Shown: piece after piece, positions 21,172 through 33,967 of the stretch
Layout of the letters: each line of letters opens with the position of its first letter
How positions within the stretch are numbered: position 1 is the first letter of the stretch
NCBI GenBank assembly: GCA_019916065.1
Contig: CM034237.1
Location: 26,098,340 to 26,162,339, forward strand
DNA length: 64,000 nt
Direction: 5' to 3'
From: Vitellaria paradoxa
Lineage: Eukaryota; Streptophyta; Magnoliopsida; Ericales; Sapotaceae
The notes under the pieces: generated by a model
The model's database searches: none
What the model was told of the DNA's origin: nothing
The model's input: only the letters and a program-made list of their open reading frames with translations
Made by a program: the position numbers and the translations under genes

Positions 21172-24100
21172 GTGAACCCACAGGGACAAAGGTTTAGTAG
21201 GCCTCAGAATGTCCAGACACAAGGCAAGGTGTTTGCAATGGCACAGCAGGAGGCTCCAACTGAGCGTATGGTGACCAGAGATATTTTTTGTGTCTATTCA
21301 TCCTATGCTATTATACTCTTAGACACAGGAGCATCTCATTCATTTATCGCTGCATCATTTGCAACTACCTTGGGACTAGATGTTAGCCCTTTGGAATTAT
21401 TTTTGTGTGGAGACACCTATAGTAGGATTCTCTTCTTTGACCCAAGTATGTAAAGGGTGTGAATTTAGGGTAATGGATGTTTTTTATGGGCGAGAAATTG
21501 TCTCAACTTTTGACTTGATTGTACTGGAAATAAGGGGTTTTGATATCATACTTGGGATGGATTGGCTTACGTCATACCAAGCTATGATCGACTGTCATAA
21601 GCGCAAGGTAATCTTATCCACACTGGATGGGGATCAAATTCATTTCTTTACAGATCAATGTGAAATACGAGAATTGTCACTCTTAAATGATCATGGAAAG
21701 AATAAATTATGCAATTTATTTGCTTGTATGGTTATAGAAGAAGATAGTGAAGAACAAGGAGTTGAATTGCCTAAAGTTGTGAATGAATTTCCTGAAGTGT
21801 TCCCTAAGGAGATATTCAGGTTGCCACCTAAATGGGAAGTAGAGTTTTGCATTAATCTAGTCCCAGGCACAAAACCTATCTCCATTCCACATTACAAGTT
21901 AGCACCGACAGAGTTAGCAGAATTCAGAACACAATTAAAGGAGTTGTTAGCTAAAGGATTCATCTGGCCTAGTACATCGCCATGGGGTGCACCGGCATTA
22001 TTTGTAGCCAAGAAGGATGGGATGTTGAGAATGTGTACTGATTATAGGAAATTAAACAGTTGACTATCAAGAATAGATATGCACTGCCAAGAATCAACGA
22101 TGTATTTGACCAATTGAAGGGATCGTTGGTGTTTTCTAAGATTAATCTGCGATCTGGGTACCACCAAGTAAGAATAAGGGAAGAAGACATTCCAAAGACA
22201 ACATTCAGGACTCGGGATAGTCATTACGAGTTTTCGGTTATGCCTTTTGGTTTGACAAATGCACCTGCAATCTTTATGGATTTGATGAATCGAGTCTTTA
22301 GAGATTATTTAGATAAATTTGTGGTGGTATTTATAAATGATGTTTTGTTGTATTCTAAGTCAGAAGAAGAACATAAACAACATTTAAGGCTCGTGTTACA
22401 ATGGTTAAAGGATCATCAGTTATATGCCAAATTAAGCAAATGTGAATTCTGGTTTAGAAAAATTAAATTTCTAGGACATGTTGTATCAGAGTGAGGGGTA
22501 GGAGTGGACCCATCCAAAATTGAAGCTATTTTGGAATGGTCTCAACCAAAGTCCGTATTTGAAATCCGTAGTTTCCTTAGGTTGGCTTGGATTTTTCAAG
22601 ATTAGCAGCCCCATTGACTAGATTAACCCAAAAATGAATCAAATTTGAGTGGAATGAAGCATGTGAAAGATCATTTCAAGAGGTAAAAAGAAGATTAACT
22701 GCTAGACTAGTACGAATCATCCCAGAGAGGGGAGCTGGTTACTATATATATTGTGATGCATCACAGGAAGGACTTGGTTGTGTTATTATGTAGAATGGGT
22801 AAATGGTGACCTATGGTTCTAGATAGTTGAAGAATCATGAGAAGAATTATCTAGTCCATGATTTGGAGTTAGCGACAGTAATCTTTGCCCTGAAGAGTTG
22901 GAGGCACTATTTATAAGGTGAGAGATTTGAAGTGTTCTTGGACCACAAAAGTTTGAAATACATCTTTACTCAAAGAGATTTGAATTTAAGGCAGTGGCGG
23001 TGGATGGAGTACATAGAGGATTATGACTTTGAATTGCATTATCATCCGGGTAAAGCTAATGTGGTTGCAGATGCCTTGAGTAGGAAGACCAAAAGTGTCA
23101 TGGCCTATGTAGTAATCAAAAGAGTGGGAAATGATGGGGATATTGAATGAATTTGAATTTGACCTTAAATGGGGAGATGAACAAGGGATGTTGTATACTA
23201 TTGTCATCTAGCTAGCTTCAATCAGCAGGGTAATGGAGGCTCAGAAGTCGGATGAGGAAGCTAATGATGTTTGTAATAAAATAAGGGGTCTAGTGGATAT
23301 TCTGGGTTGGACAACGGGTGATGATGGAGTTGTCAAATATCAAGGAAGAATATTTGTACCTCATCAGTTAGGGAAGAGGTTTTGATAGATTTCACCATTC
23401 CCGGCTAGCAGTGCATCTGGGAGGTACGAAAATGTATCATGATTTAAAGAGGCAATTTTACTGGGCAGGAATGAAGAAAGATATAGTGGAGTTTATTAGC
23501 AAGTGCCTAAACTATCAGCAAGTGAAGGCAGAGCATCAAAGACCAGCTGGATTGTTACAGCCATTGCCAAGATCTGAGTGGAAGTGGGAAAACGTGACTA
23601 TGGATTTTGTGTCAGGGTTGCCAAAGACAAAAAGAGGCTGTGATGCCACGTGGGTAATCGTTGATTAACTAACAAAGTCAGCTTATTTCTTGTTAATGCG
23701 GATGATAGATTCAATGGATTCTTTAGCTCGATTGTATATCTGAGAAATTGTGAGATTACATGGAACACCTGTATCAATTGTCTCAGATTGAGATTCATGA
23801 TTCGTCTCTCGATTCTGGCAGAGTTTTCAAGCAGCCATGGGGGTGGAGTTATGTTTTAGTACAGCTTATCATCCCCAAACTGATGGATAGTCTAAACGAA
23901 CGATTCAGGTTTTAGAAGATATGCTTCGAGCTTGTGTGTTAAACTTTAAAGGAAGTTGGGAAGATCATTTACCATTGGTGGAGTTCGCTTATAACAACAG
24001 TTACCAAGCTAACATTGGGATGGCACCATTTGAGGCATTGTATGGTAGACCATGTAGATCACCGGTGTGTTGGACACAAATTGGAGAGGCAGCCATGATT

Positions 24101-24640
24101 GGGCCAGAGTTAGTCTGCAAAACTAATGAAAAGATTAAGGTAATTAGGCAGAGACTAGAGACGGCACGTAGTCATCAGAAGAGTTATGCTGATCAAAGGA
24201 GGAGGCCTTTAGAGTTTCAAGTGGAGGATCATGTATTTCTAAAAGTGTCACCATGGAAGGGACATTACAAATTTAGTAGACGAGGGAAGTTATCTTTCAG
24301 ATACATTGGTCCATTTGAAATATTGGCAAGAGTTGGAGAGGTTTCTTATCGGTTGGCATTACCACCACAATTGTCTGGAGTGCATAAGGTTTTTCATGTC
24401 TCTATGTTACGTAAGTACATTCCAGATCCTACACATGTGCTAAATTGGACTAAATTGGAAATAGACTTAGATGTGAAATATGAAGTACAGCCGATTCAGA
24501 TTTTGGATTCTAGAGACCAACTGCTTCAGGGTAAAATAATCCCACTAGTTCGAGTATTATGGAGACATCACGGAGTGGAAGAATCAACTTAGGAGCATGA
24601 GTCAGAGATGCGGGAACGATATCCACAATTATTTTCTTAA
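21172..24640 (+). pseudogene. pol: pol of T: protease, RT, RNase H, integrase, chromodomain
   Basis: Protease with LLDTGASHSFI at about 21310-21345, then a frameshift near 21420. RT from about 21760 with [31 protein letters not shown], a frameshift at 22061, [15 protein letters not shown] and [13 protein letters not shown]. The catalytic box reads FINDV, so the first Asp of the pair is Asn. RNase H 22495-23150 has several breaks. Integrase 23340-24400 with HHSRLAVHLGG, one zinc Cys changed to Tyr (CLNYQQ), a stop at 23666, and SYQANIGMAPFEALYGRPC. The end has GKIIPLVRVLWRHHGVEEST, a stop, then RERYPQLFS, a chromodomain-type tail. Not functional. Confidence 0.88.
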
Positions 24641-24677
24641 AGTATGTTATGTACTAAATTTCGAGGATGAAATTTTT

Positions 24678-24690
24678 GAAGAAGGGAGAA
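24678..24690 (+). promoter_or_regulatory. Polypurine tract of T
   Basis: GAAGAAGGGAGAA immediately before the 3' LTR. Confidence 0.75.
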
Positions 24691-25567
24691 TGTAATACCC
24701 TGGACTTCTGTGTTAACATGAATATATGGTTTTCGATACATTTTGGAAGTAATGATATGTTGATTTAGTAGTATAGATCATTAATGGTACTTTAGAGTTG
24801 AGAAGTTTGAAAGAGATAAGCCAAACATTCAAAAGTTGGCATTTTAGCAAGAGTGTAGGAAGGAAGCACCTTGGGCACACGAAACGTGGGCACCCAAGAC
24901 TTGGGTGCACAGCTGAGAAGGGGTTAGGCGCCCAAGCTATAGCAGAAGTGACAGGTATGGGTTGTTTTGAATTGTGCAGCCAAGCCCTCACACCTATATA
25001 CCTATATCTAGCTAGGGGGAGTGGGGGAGCCTGAAAAACACTGTAGGAGATAAAAATATGAGTCAAATTATATATATACATATGTGTATGGTGCAAGAGA
25101 GAGAGAGAAATATTGGTTGGAAGACAGGAACCAGGAAAAAGAGATAAGAGGAACTGGGTGGAGTTCTTGAGGGTAAGTTCTTCTAGCCTAAATGAAAATC
25201 AAATTAACTTTGCAAAGGTGTAATTGGACACTCAAAAAACTAGTCTATGTGATTCATTTGTAGTTTGGATCAAGGAGTGAAAGGATTGAACCCATCAAAG
25301 TTTGAGAGCTTGGAACCAGAAGATATCACCTTGTTGCTCCATTCTTATTTCAACTTAAGGTAGGGATTTAATGCATCATTCTTATATATGTGATGTGTTG
25401 TAGTGTGTGTGGCCTAGCACTAACCGAGGCTAATTTTATGTTACTTTAATACATGTCGTAGCTCATCCAGGAGTTGTTGCGCTACTCTGATCATGGGATG
25501 GTAGTGTTAATGCTTGTTATGTGTGTTTATCACTCACCCCTCAAGTCGCGTGACTCGGGGTGTGACA
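24691..25567 (+). repeat. 3' LTR of T (877 bp)
   Basis: TGTAATACCCTGGACTTCTG to GGGTGTGACA. It differs from the 5' LTR at scattered bases and has a 16-bp extra GC-rich word (GGGCACCCAAGACTTGGG region, 24890-24910). TATATA at 24995-25000. Confidence 0.88.
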
Positions 25568-26064
25568 GAAATAGCTCTCAATGGGCATCCAAAATGCACA
25601 TTAGTTGAGCGCCTATGGTGGCATGCACCCAAGATGTGACTTTCTTGTGTGCCCATAAACATGTGCACCCATCATAGGTCTTCTTGTGGGCCTATGATGG
25701 TTTTTTCTCTCGTGTGCCCATGACGCTTCATAGTTGGGCACCCAAAGTAAGTTTCCATTGCTGGTCTGCATATTTAAGCTCCCAACTTGCTTTTCTTGAA
25801 TTGTTTTCCTTCCATTACCCTATAAAACACACAAAAACAAAATAATCGATAAACACGTGATCCAGAATGGATTTTAGTTAATAAATTGTTCACAACAAGG
25901 ATGTGAAATGATGTTAAAATTAACAATGATTGCGAGCAAACATATATAAACATGCAATAACTTCAATAATATGTTTATTAATGAATGGTTCAATCAATAA
26001 CTCAAGAATTTCACATTTCTCCATTATACATGCATATACACACATCCATATATCCATATATAGA

Positions 26065-27128
26065 TGATTACACTTGCAAATTGAAATCTAACCCTTAATT
26101 TCTATTGTTATTGTCTACAATTTCTAATTATTTCATGTGTTTTATTGTGATTTCAAGATATTTATAGAGCTTGTTCTTTTGTGTAGATACTAGAAGAAAA
26201 AGTTAGGGATTCGTTGGAAAACGATACAAGGGATGATGGATGATCAAATCAGGAGAAATTGAAGTAGGAAAAGCAAAATTAGGGCTAGCATCTAAATGCT
26301 ATAAGGTAATAGGCTTGATTTCCAATGTTTTGGTTAAAAAAATTCCTCTTTGGATCCTAGCGTCTGGATGCCACGCCTAGTCCAGCTTATTTTTAGGGTT
26401 TTTCAGGGTTTCTTTATAAATACCCATGATGTTTTCAATTATTGGAGAGTAGAATTTTACATTTTAGTTTAGTTTTACTTCAATTTTTGTATAGTTTAGA
26501 GAGACCTTACATGATTAGAACTTTCTTAATCTTTGAAATCAAAGAAAAAATGTTTAGACCAAAGACGAATTGATTGAACATCTCTCCAGTTTTCTTATCC
26601 TAAATGTGATTTTGAAACTGCACTTTGGATTAACTATTTTAATGATAATATATTCTAATTTACTTTTCCTAAACGTGAATTGTGAGCTGAGATAAGAAAT
26701 CACATCCAATGTGAGAGTAGAGAATTCACCCAGAATTGTAGGTTGGATCAAGACCTTTAATTATTTTGAATACCTAGTTTCATTTTTTTCTTTGCTCTCA
26801 TTATTTTAGTTTTTGTGCTTAGGTTATTTTACTTACATATTGCTTTATTGGATTAAAGTAGATTAGATTTAGTTCACTATCTTTGCTTATTTAATTTATT
26901 ACTTTTATTTAATATCAGGTGCATTAGTTTAGATTAAAAGTCAACTTTTCCAAAACCTAATTGATTTACTTTTATGTTGCTTGAAAAAAGTAGATTAGTG
27001 TAACTTAGAAAACTTAGGATTCATTCTTAAAGTTCCCAGTGGATTCGATCCTACTCTCACTAGGTAAAACTACACTACACATCCTTATACTTTGGGGTTT
27101 ATTTAACTGTACATTTGCAAGATGGTCA
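26065..27128 (+). repeat. 5' LTR of E4 (1064 bp)
   Basis: TGATTACACTTGCAAATTG to AAGATGGTCA. GC-rich words around GCGTCTGGATGCCACGC lie at 26283-26390, followed by a TATA box TATAAATA at 26415-26422. Five bases before it read ATAGA; the partner is outside the window. Confidence 0.8.
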
Positions 27129-27134
27129 AGTTTT

Positions 27135-27152
27135 TGGCGTCGTTGCTGGGGA
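27135..27152 (+). promoter_or_regulatory. Primer binding site of E4, decayed tRNA-Asp type
   Basis: TGGCGTCGTTGCTGGGGA differs from the tRNA-Asp complement at two C-to-T sites, the change expected from methylcytosine decay. Confidence 0.78.
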
Positions 27153-27584
27153 CTTTCCGTAGTTTTGATTCATTAAAGTCGTTCTAAATTATTATTCTTC
27201 TGCTTTAAAAAAATAATTCTTTTTCCTTCTAGTGCTTGGACACCGTTAGGACACTAGCATCCAGTAAGCTTTTTCTTTAGCTTATGAACGTTTGGGAAGG
27301 AGAAGAAACAGGTAGACTTAAGCGTTCCAACTTTGTGAACCCACTCCTTGTACCCTCAAGCCTTGCTGTTGATCTTTTTTCTGCTTCTGCTACTTCTTTG
27401 TTATCTCTTACACTAAAAGCTGGTAGGAATGATAGAGGAAATTGTTAGATTCAAGGAGCCAATGATAGGTAACCTCAGGCACCTACTACGAGGTTATTGA
27501 GAAAATATTTGCAATAGCTAAGACATACGCTTTAATCATGCATTGTTTGGCTTAAGAAGTAACGAGCTTTTAACTTTAAGCTTG
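27153..27584 (+). other. Leader of E4 between primer site and gag
   Basis: No gene. It contains a copy of the family's GC-rich word type at about 27232-27272 (GCTTGGACACC, GGACACTAGCATCC), the kind of sequence also seen in its LTR and its 3' spacer. Confidence 0.4.
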
Positions 27585-28841
27585 GGATGAACTAACTCAT
27601 TCCTACCTTCCACGATATGGATTCAAAAAATTCTTATGATCACTTAAATCAATTTTGAAATATTTGTGTGACTTTTAAGGACTAGACCTGTCTTGTAGAA
27701 CTTATCTTTCTTATACTTTTTCCATTTTCTCTAAAAGACAAGGCAGCTAGGTGGTTTAAACTCCTTTAATTGAACTCTATACACACTTGGGACGATATAT
27801 AGGCAAAATTTTTGGAAAAATTCTTTCCACCTCATAGAACTGATGCCATTCAACATCAAATTCGAACTTCACACCACAACTAGGAGAGACAATTTACTAG
27901 TACTATGAAAGGTATGAAACTCTGCTTCACTTATGCACTCACCAAGGTCTTGAGTTCCAGCGAATAACCAATCAATTCTACAACTCTCTAATTCCACAAT
28001 TCAAGCAATTCATGGAAATAATGTGTAATGGAGGTCATTATGAAAAATCACCTAAGTGGGCTTATGAGTTCTTCGACTTCTCGATAGAGAATGCTTAGAC
28101 CTGGGACTCAACTGGAATTCAACTCACTAGGATAGCAACCACTACCATAAAGGGTATACATCAGCTCAATGAGGCTGATGATTTAAATGCAAAGTTGGCT
28201 ATCCTGTCTTGTGAGATTGAAACCTTAAAGATAAAGATGGATGCTCCAGTCATAGCTGAGCCAGTTGCAGCTGTCTATTACTTGGTTTCGATATTCAAGC
28301 TCATAAAACTGATGACTGCCCAACTGTACCAGTGTGTAAAGAGTTAGTCCAAAATCAACCTGCTGAACTTCCTGTCTATGCTATAAACCAATTCTGTTTA
28401 CCATATCGAGGACCAAACCAATGTGGAAATCCCTATTCCGAGGCATACAATCCAAACTGGAGGAGCCATCCTAATTTGAGCAAGAGGAACAATGGGGCAC
28501 AAGCACCTAAGCAATACCATGCTACTTTACCACCTCTAGTGCTCGAAGCTCCATTCTATCACTCAAGGTTACCTCATAATATGGGACCGCACCGAAATAC
28601 CTATGTTACCCCTTTGAAAAGGTCCACCAAGGAGACACTTCAAAAGTTTATGAACACACAGTCTACACTATGGGCTCAGAACAACCAAGCACTAGATGAC
28701 ATAAAGAATCAACTGACTCTTTTGACTCAGAGCTTGAGCACACAACTGAAAGGCCAATTTCCTACTCAACCTCAACCTAATCCTAGTGCCCAAGCTAACC
28801 AAGCTAAACAGTCTTCTAAGGCATTAGAGAACTTTGAATAA
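27585..28841 (+). pseudogene. gag: gag of E4, many stops
   Basis: Capsid-type words are spread over broken frames: FPFSLKDKAARWF at about 27725-27765, then FLEKFFPPHRT near 27810. The best open part is 28332-28841 with NPYSEAYNPNWRSHPNLS, a signature of Athila-type gag ends, and a Gln-rich helical stretch (QALDDIKNQLTLLTQSL). An early stop and frame changes make it a pseudogene. Confidence 0.75.
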
Positions 28842-31740
28842 GTGCAGGCCATCATGACACTTAGCAGTGACAAGATCACTGATAAAACTATTTCTCCTAG
28901 GGAAACTGAGTTTAGGGAAGAGTTAGTACCTAAGCAAATGGTGAAAGATAACAACCAGACAGACAGAAAAACCTACACCTACACCAATATCAAACGAGAA
29001 GGGGATTGAAGTTGAGAAAGAACAAGGTGAGAAAGAGAAAGAAGACACTGAAGTGGTGGCACCAACCAAGGGCAATGTCCCTAAGCCATTCTGTCCTCAG
29101 AGATTAGCTAAGTTGAAGATGGAAGTTTAAGTGGCAGAAATGATGGAGGTTTTAAAACAAGTTAAAATTAACATACCTCTACTTGATGCTATCAAACAGA
29201 TTCCCTCATATGTAAAATTTTTTAAAGAGCTTTGCACAGTGAAGAAGGGACTGAATGTGAAAGAAAAAGCTTTTCTTACCAAAGCAAACAGGTATGATTC
29301 TTTAATGTTGTATTCCCCGAAGTACAAGGATCCAGTATGTCCTACAATTTCCTCCTACATTGAGGAGCATTACATCGATCAAGCACTACTCAACTTAGGC
29401 GCCAATGTGAACTTACTACCCTACTCAATTTATAAACAACTGGGTTTAGGAGGATTAAAGCCCACATGTGTGACTCTGCAATTAGTTGACATGTTAATCA
29501 AGATCCCACATGGCATACTGGAAGATGTGTTAGTAAAGGTTGAGAACCTCTGTTTTCCTATAAATTTTATCATCCTGAATACCTAACCTTTAACAAGCAT
29601 ATTAGCTTTGAACCCGACATCGGTCATTGTAGGAAGACCATTCCTTGCAACATCCTTTGCGTTAATTAATTGTAGGAATGGTCAAATGAAATTGTCTTTT
29701 GGTAAATCACATTCGAGACTAACATTTTTAATGTTAGCAAACATCCAAAAGAATTATCTGTTGTTTAGGTGGTAGATTTAGTGGAACTTATCATTCAAGA
29801 CTACGTGGATTGTGAATTCATAGAAGATCCACTTGAAAGAGCGATATGTTTTAGTGAGGAGAAATTATCAGGAGAATTTGAAGGTGAAGATATGGGAACC
29901 TTTTTTAACTGGCTTGAGTCAAGACCAATGATGTTTCTAGGTAACTGAATTCATCCATTTGGAAAACTAGAACCACTTCAAAACACGACAGAACCCTCTA
30001 AGTTTAAAGTACCCAAATCTGAACGAACAAAGTTACGTGCACACTTGAAGTACGCATTCTTAGGGGGAGGCAACACATACCCTGTTGTGATCTTAGGAGA
30101 ACTCACAGCATCCCAAGAAACTTAATTGACAGATCTTTTGAAAAACCACAAAAGGCTTTAGGATGGATAATAATAGACTTAACCAGCGTAAGTTCTTTAC
30201 TTTGCACTCACTGTATTTACTTAAAGGAAGACACTAAACCTGTACAACAAATGTAAAGGCGTCTAAATCTGAACATGAAAGAGGGGGTAAAAGCAAAGAT
30301 ACTCAAGCTCTTAAATGAAGGTATCATCTACCTTATTGCTGATTCCAAATTGGTGAGCCTTACACAAGTGGTACCCAAAAAAGTTGAGTGACAGTCATTT
30401 GAAATGAGAACAATGAATTGGTGCCGACTCGCATCCAAACTGGATGGAGGGTGTGCATTGATTATCGTAAACTCAATGCTGTCACTAGGAAAGATCACAT
30501 CCCCCTACCATTTCTAGAACAAGTTCTTGAGAAAGTAGCTGGCCACGCATATTATTGTTTCTTTAATGGTTAATTAAGATACAATTAGATAGAGGTTGCT
30601 TTGGAGGATCAAGCAAAAACCAAATTTACTTACTTTTTTGGCACCTTTGCATGTAAAAGAATGCCATTTGGTGTTTGGAATACAGTAGCTACCTTTCAAT
30701 GCTACAAAATTGGTATCTTCAGTGAGATGGTAGAAGACAACATGGAGGTGTTTATGGATGATTTTTCGATCTACAGTGGTTCTTACGAGCAGTGTTTAGA
30801 GAATTTGGAACAAGTGCTTGCATGCTATCAAGAGTGAAAGCTTGTGTTAAACTAGGAGAAGTGTCATTTTATGGCAACACGAGATATCATTCTAGGGCAT
30901 ATAATCTCCAAATTAGGTATTCAAGTCAATCAAGCCAAAGTTAATTAATCCAGAAACTTCTTACCCCATGAAATGTGAAAGTTATTCATTCATTCTTAGG
31001 GCACACCAGTTTTTACCAATGTTTTATAAATCTTTCAGTGCCATTTCAAAGCCTTTGTGTCACTTGTTAACTTAAGGTGTACCATTTGAGTAGACACAAA
31101 AGTGACAAGAAGCATTTGGCAAGTTGAAAGATTGCCTAACTATAGCACCCATCTTGCAATTGCTTGATTGGTCACTACCTTTTGAACTAATGTGTGATGC
31201 CAGTGATCATGTGATTGGTGTTGTGCTAGGGTAAAGGATGGATAAGAAGGCATATGTTGTCTACTATGCAAGTAAAAGTTCAAATAGTGCCTAAAGAAAC
31301 TACACAACGAGTGAGAAGGAACTGCTAGCAATTGTCTTTGCACTAGAAAAAATCCATTCTTATCTTATAGGGTCAATAGTTATCGTGTTCACTGATCATT
31401 TTGCACTTAAGTATTTGTTGACCAAACCTGAGGGCAAACCACACTTAATTCGATGGATTTTAATTTTATACGAAATTGACCTCAAAATTAGAGATAAGAA
31501 AGGGGTGGAAAATGTCGTCCAAACCACATATCTCACTTACCAGAGGAAGCTCATATGAAAAATGAGACTTAAATAAATGACAATTTCCCTAATGAGTGGT
31601 TATTCAATGTGACCACAATTTTAACAACCACACCCTCGTGGTATACTGATATTGCAAATTATCTAGTGATAGAACAAATGCCCATTGAACGGAATTTGAC
31701 AGATCGCAAGAAATTTTATAAAAATGTTCGAGTATTCATC
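28842..31740 (+). pseudogene. pol: pol of E4, first part: protease, RT, RNase H
   Basis: Protease at about 29131-29690 with HYIDQALLNLGANVNLLPYS; the family motif is DLGAS, so the catalytic Asp is Asn here. RT at about 30250-31000 with LTQVVPKK, a broken middle, KRMPFGVWNTVATFQ and an intact MDD box in VFMDDFSIYSG. RNase H at about 31140-31500 with [31 protein letters not shown] and [11 protein letters not shown]. Integrase starts near 31590. Solo LTR S3 interrupts at 31741. Many stops. Confidence 0.82.
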
Positions 31741-33296
31741 TCTCAATGAGAGCACGAATACACCCTAAGCAAGGTGATCAGTTGTCTCAATGAGAGCACG
31801 AATACACCCCAAGCAAGGTGATCAGTTGTAGCAATTTAAATTTATAAAACAATAAAATACCGGTCGTACCCACAAAGAAAGGCATTGTCAACTCACAATT
31901 CTTCTTTTTTTTAGTTAATAGGTGTCACACAAAAAACATAAAGGAGAATTAGTTTGATTTTTGGAAATAAAATTTATCTAGGCATTTTATCAAACACCTA
32001 GGATGTGACTGTTAAATCTAATGCAAAATAAATGAAAGTGAATTAAAATTTATGAAATTTAAATAGTTAGGGACCAAGGATAAACTACCCAATTAGCATA
32101 CAATGGACTAATTTTGAGGGCAAACATGTTTTATCTGCATCTAGGTAAAACCATCACACAGCGGGTTGATTTAAAGAAATTAAGTCAATTGCTAGAATAC
32201 CTAGGGAAACATAGCATCAACTATACATGGTATGTATAATCGATCTAGGCATATAAGCATTCTAGCAAAGCCTATCATGTAAGCATACTCAATACAAGCA
32301 CTATGCATACAAATACCTAGCGTGCATGCAAAGTCTAGAAAAGCATGCAATATGAGAGGTTTGTATGTAAATCCTATAGAGACATTCTTTCAAACACCAA
32401 GTGTGCCTACTATTTCAACACGATACTAAACATACATAATGTAAAAAGGCAAGCTAGAAATCACTTACAGAAAAGGAATTAAAAGAAGATCAACCAATCA
32501 AACGTCCAAATATGTAGAGATTAGAATTAAAATGCAATTTGCATTTTAATTGATTCGAATACATGAAAATCTTCAAGTATCCAATAGGCTTTTGCCTTGA
32601 TCTATTCTAGTTACATAGAATTACAAAGAGAAATAGAAAATTACAAAAAAAAAAATTGAAATCCTATGTGAGGATATGAAGAAACCCTCCAAAACCTCTC
32701 TAATCTAACCTAAAATATGTTTTACATAATGTTCTCTTTTTTCTCATGAAACCCTCCAAATATTTATAGTCCCCTCATTAAAATATATTACAAAAAAACC
32801 ATTAAAAACTCAAGAAAGTAGGGTTGTTCGGACCCCTATCCACACAAGGAGTCTATCTAGACCCTTGTCTAGACCAAGTTCCTGACATAGCTAGTTCTTA
32901 CATGTACGAAATAAAATAGGACTCTGTTGTCTGCACCCCATTTGCACCGGGGTCTATTAGGACCAAGCTCCTGACATCGGGCCAATTTTCTAAGTTCATT
33001 GGTTCATACATATAGGAACTGGCTTGTCCGAACCCTTGTCCGCACCATCTTGAATCTCTTCCCTATTTCAGCTCCATTTCTTCCTCGTTTTGCCTCATAT
33101 TTATGTGGGATTCTTCCACTTGCATTCCTTATGTTGTTTAGACTTCCAAATGCCTAAAATTAATCCTTGAAAATAATAAACAACACGAAACACAAGTTCA
33201 TGAGAAATATGTAATAAAACTAACTTTTAAGTGAATATATTTATGCAATTAGCATATTAAAAAGATGTATAAATTTACAATATTTTGTGCTAATCA
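31741..33296 (-). mobile_element. Solo LTR S3 inserted in integrase of E4
   Basis: On the minus strand it starts TGATTAGCACAAAATATTG. Its end region (CGGTCGTACCCACAA on the plus strand, 31863-31877) matches the E5 3' LTR at 37639-37653. It carries GC-rich words such as TCCGAACCCTTGTCCGCACC (32820-33055) upstream of a minus-strand TATA (TATTTATAG, 32761-32769). The left edge holds a 44-bp tandem duplication (31741-31784 and 31785-31828, one mismatch). About a dozen host bases seem lost at the target and no clean duplication is seen. Confidence 0.72.
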
Positions 33297-33967
33297 TGTA
33301 CCTTTTCAAATACTATCCTGATCAAATGATAAGAAGATGCATCCCTAATTGGGAAGTGTCTTCTATCATTTAGTTCTATCACAATCATGCCTAAGGGGGC
33401 CACTTCTCTGCCTCAAAGATAGTTGCTACAATTTTACAGTGCGCCTTTTACTAGCCAACTCTATTCAAGGATGTGCAAAACTTTTACACCTCCAATGATA
33501 GATGTTAGAGGTTAGGCAGTTTGACTCGTCAAAACATGATGTCGTTGTCCCTTATTCTAGTACTAGAGGTCTTTGATTGTTAGGGTATTGATTTCATGGG
33601 TCCATTCCCTATTTCTTTTGGATATGACTACATCTTTGTGGGTGTTGACTATATATCCAAATTGGTTTAAGTGATTACAACAAGAACAAATGATCATAAG
33701 GTAGTGCTCAAGTTCTTACATGAAAATATCTTCTCTTGTTTCGGAGTTCATTGTGCCATCATTAGTGATAGTGGCAAATATTTCTATAATAGGCTAGTGG
33801 GTTTGCTAATGTGCAAATATGGAGTTGTCCAGAAAGTAAGCATGCCTTACCACCCTCAAACGAGTGGACAGACGGAGCTGCAAATAGAGAAATCAAGTAA
33901 ATCCTTGAGAAGACGGTTAACTAAAACCGTAAAGACTAGTCTCCCTATGGGCATATTGCATTGCATA

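Larger units (their letters stand above)
14982..25567 (+). mobile_element. Full-length Tekay-like chromovirus T (Ty3/gypsy), 10.6 kb
   Basis: Two LTRs (14982-15841 and 24691-25567), a perfect 5-bp duplication GAAAT (14977-14981 and 25568-25572), a tRNA-iMet-type primer site, an upstream ORF, gag, protease, RT, RNase H, integrase, a chromodomain-like C-terminus and a purine tract before the 3' LTR. This order and the C-terminal words RVLWRHHGVEEST point to the Tekay/Del branch of chromoviruses. Many stops and frameshifts, and the visible LTR differences, make it an older, dead copy. It sits inside solo LTR S and carries solo LTR S2. Confidence 0.9.
13640..25996 (-). mobile_element. Solo LTR S of the E2 family, split by element T
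   Basis: Left part 13640-14981, right part 25573-25996; without T it is about 1.77 kb. It has the E2-type LTR ends (plus strand TGACCAACCC at the left, TTCAATCA at the right), the same three 126-bp subrepeats and a TATA-like TATTTATAGG at 14811-14820. GC-rich words such as GTGTGCCCAAG and GGGCACCCAA lie on both sides of T. Flanks are TTTAC and ATAAC, not a clean duplication, so it may descend from recombination between elements or the flanks have mutated. Confidence 0.7.

Noticed and set aside
13640..25996. S as a solo LTR with a true target duplication
   Set aside because: Flanks TTTAC and ATAAC agree at only three of five bases, so I keep the solo LTR call but not a duplication.
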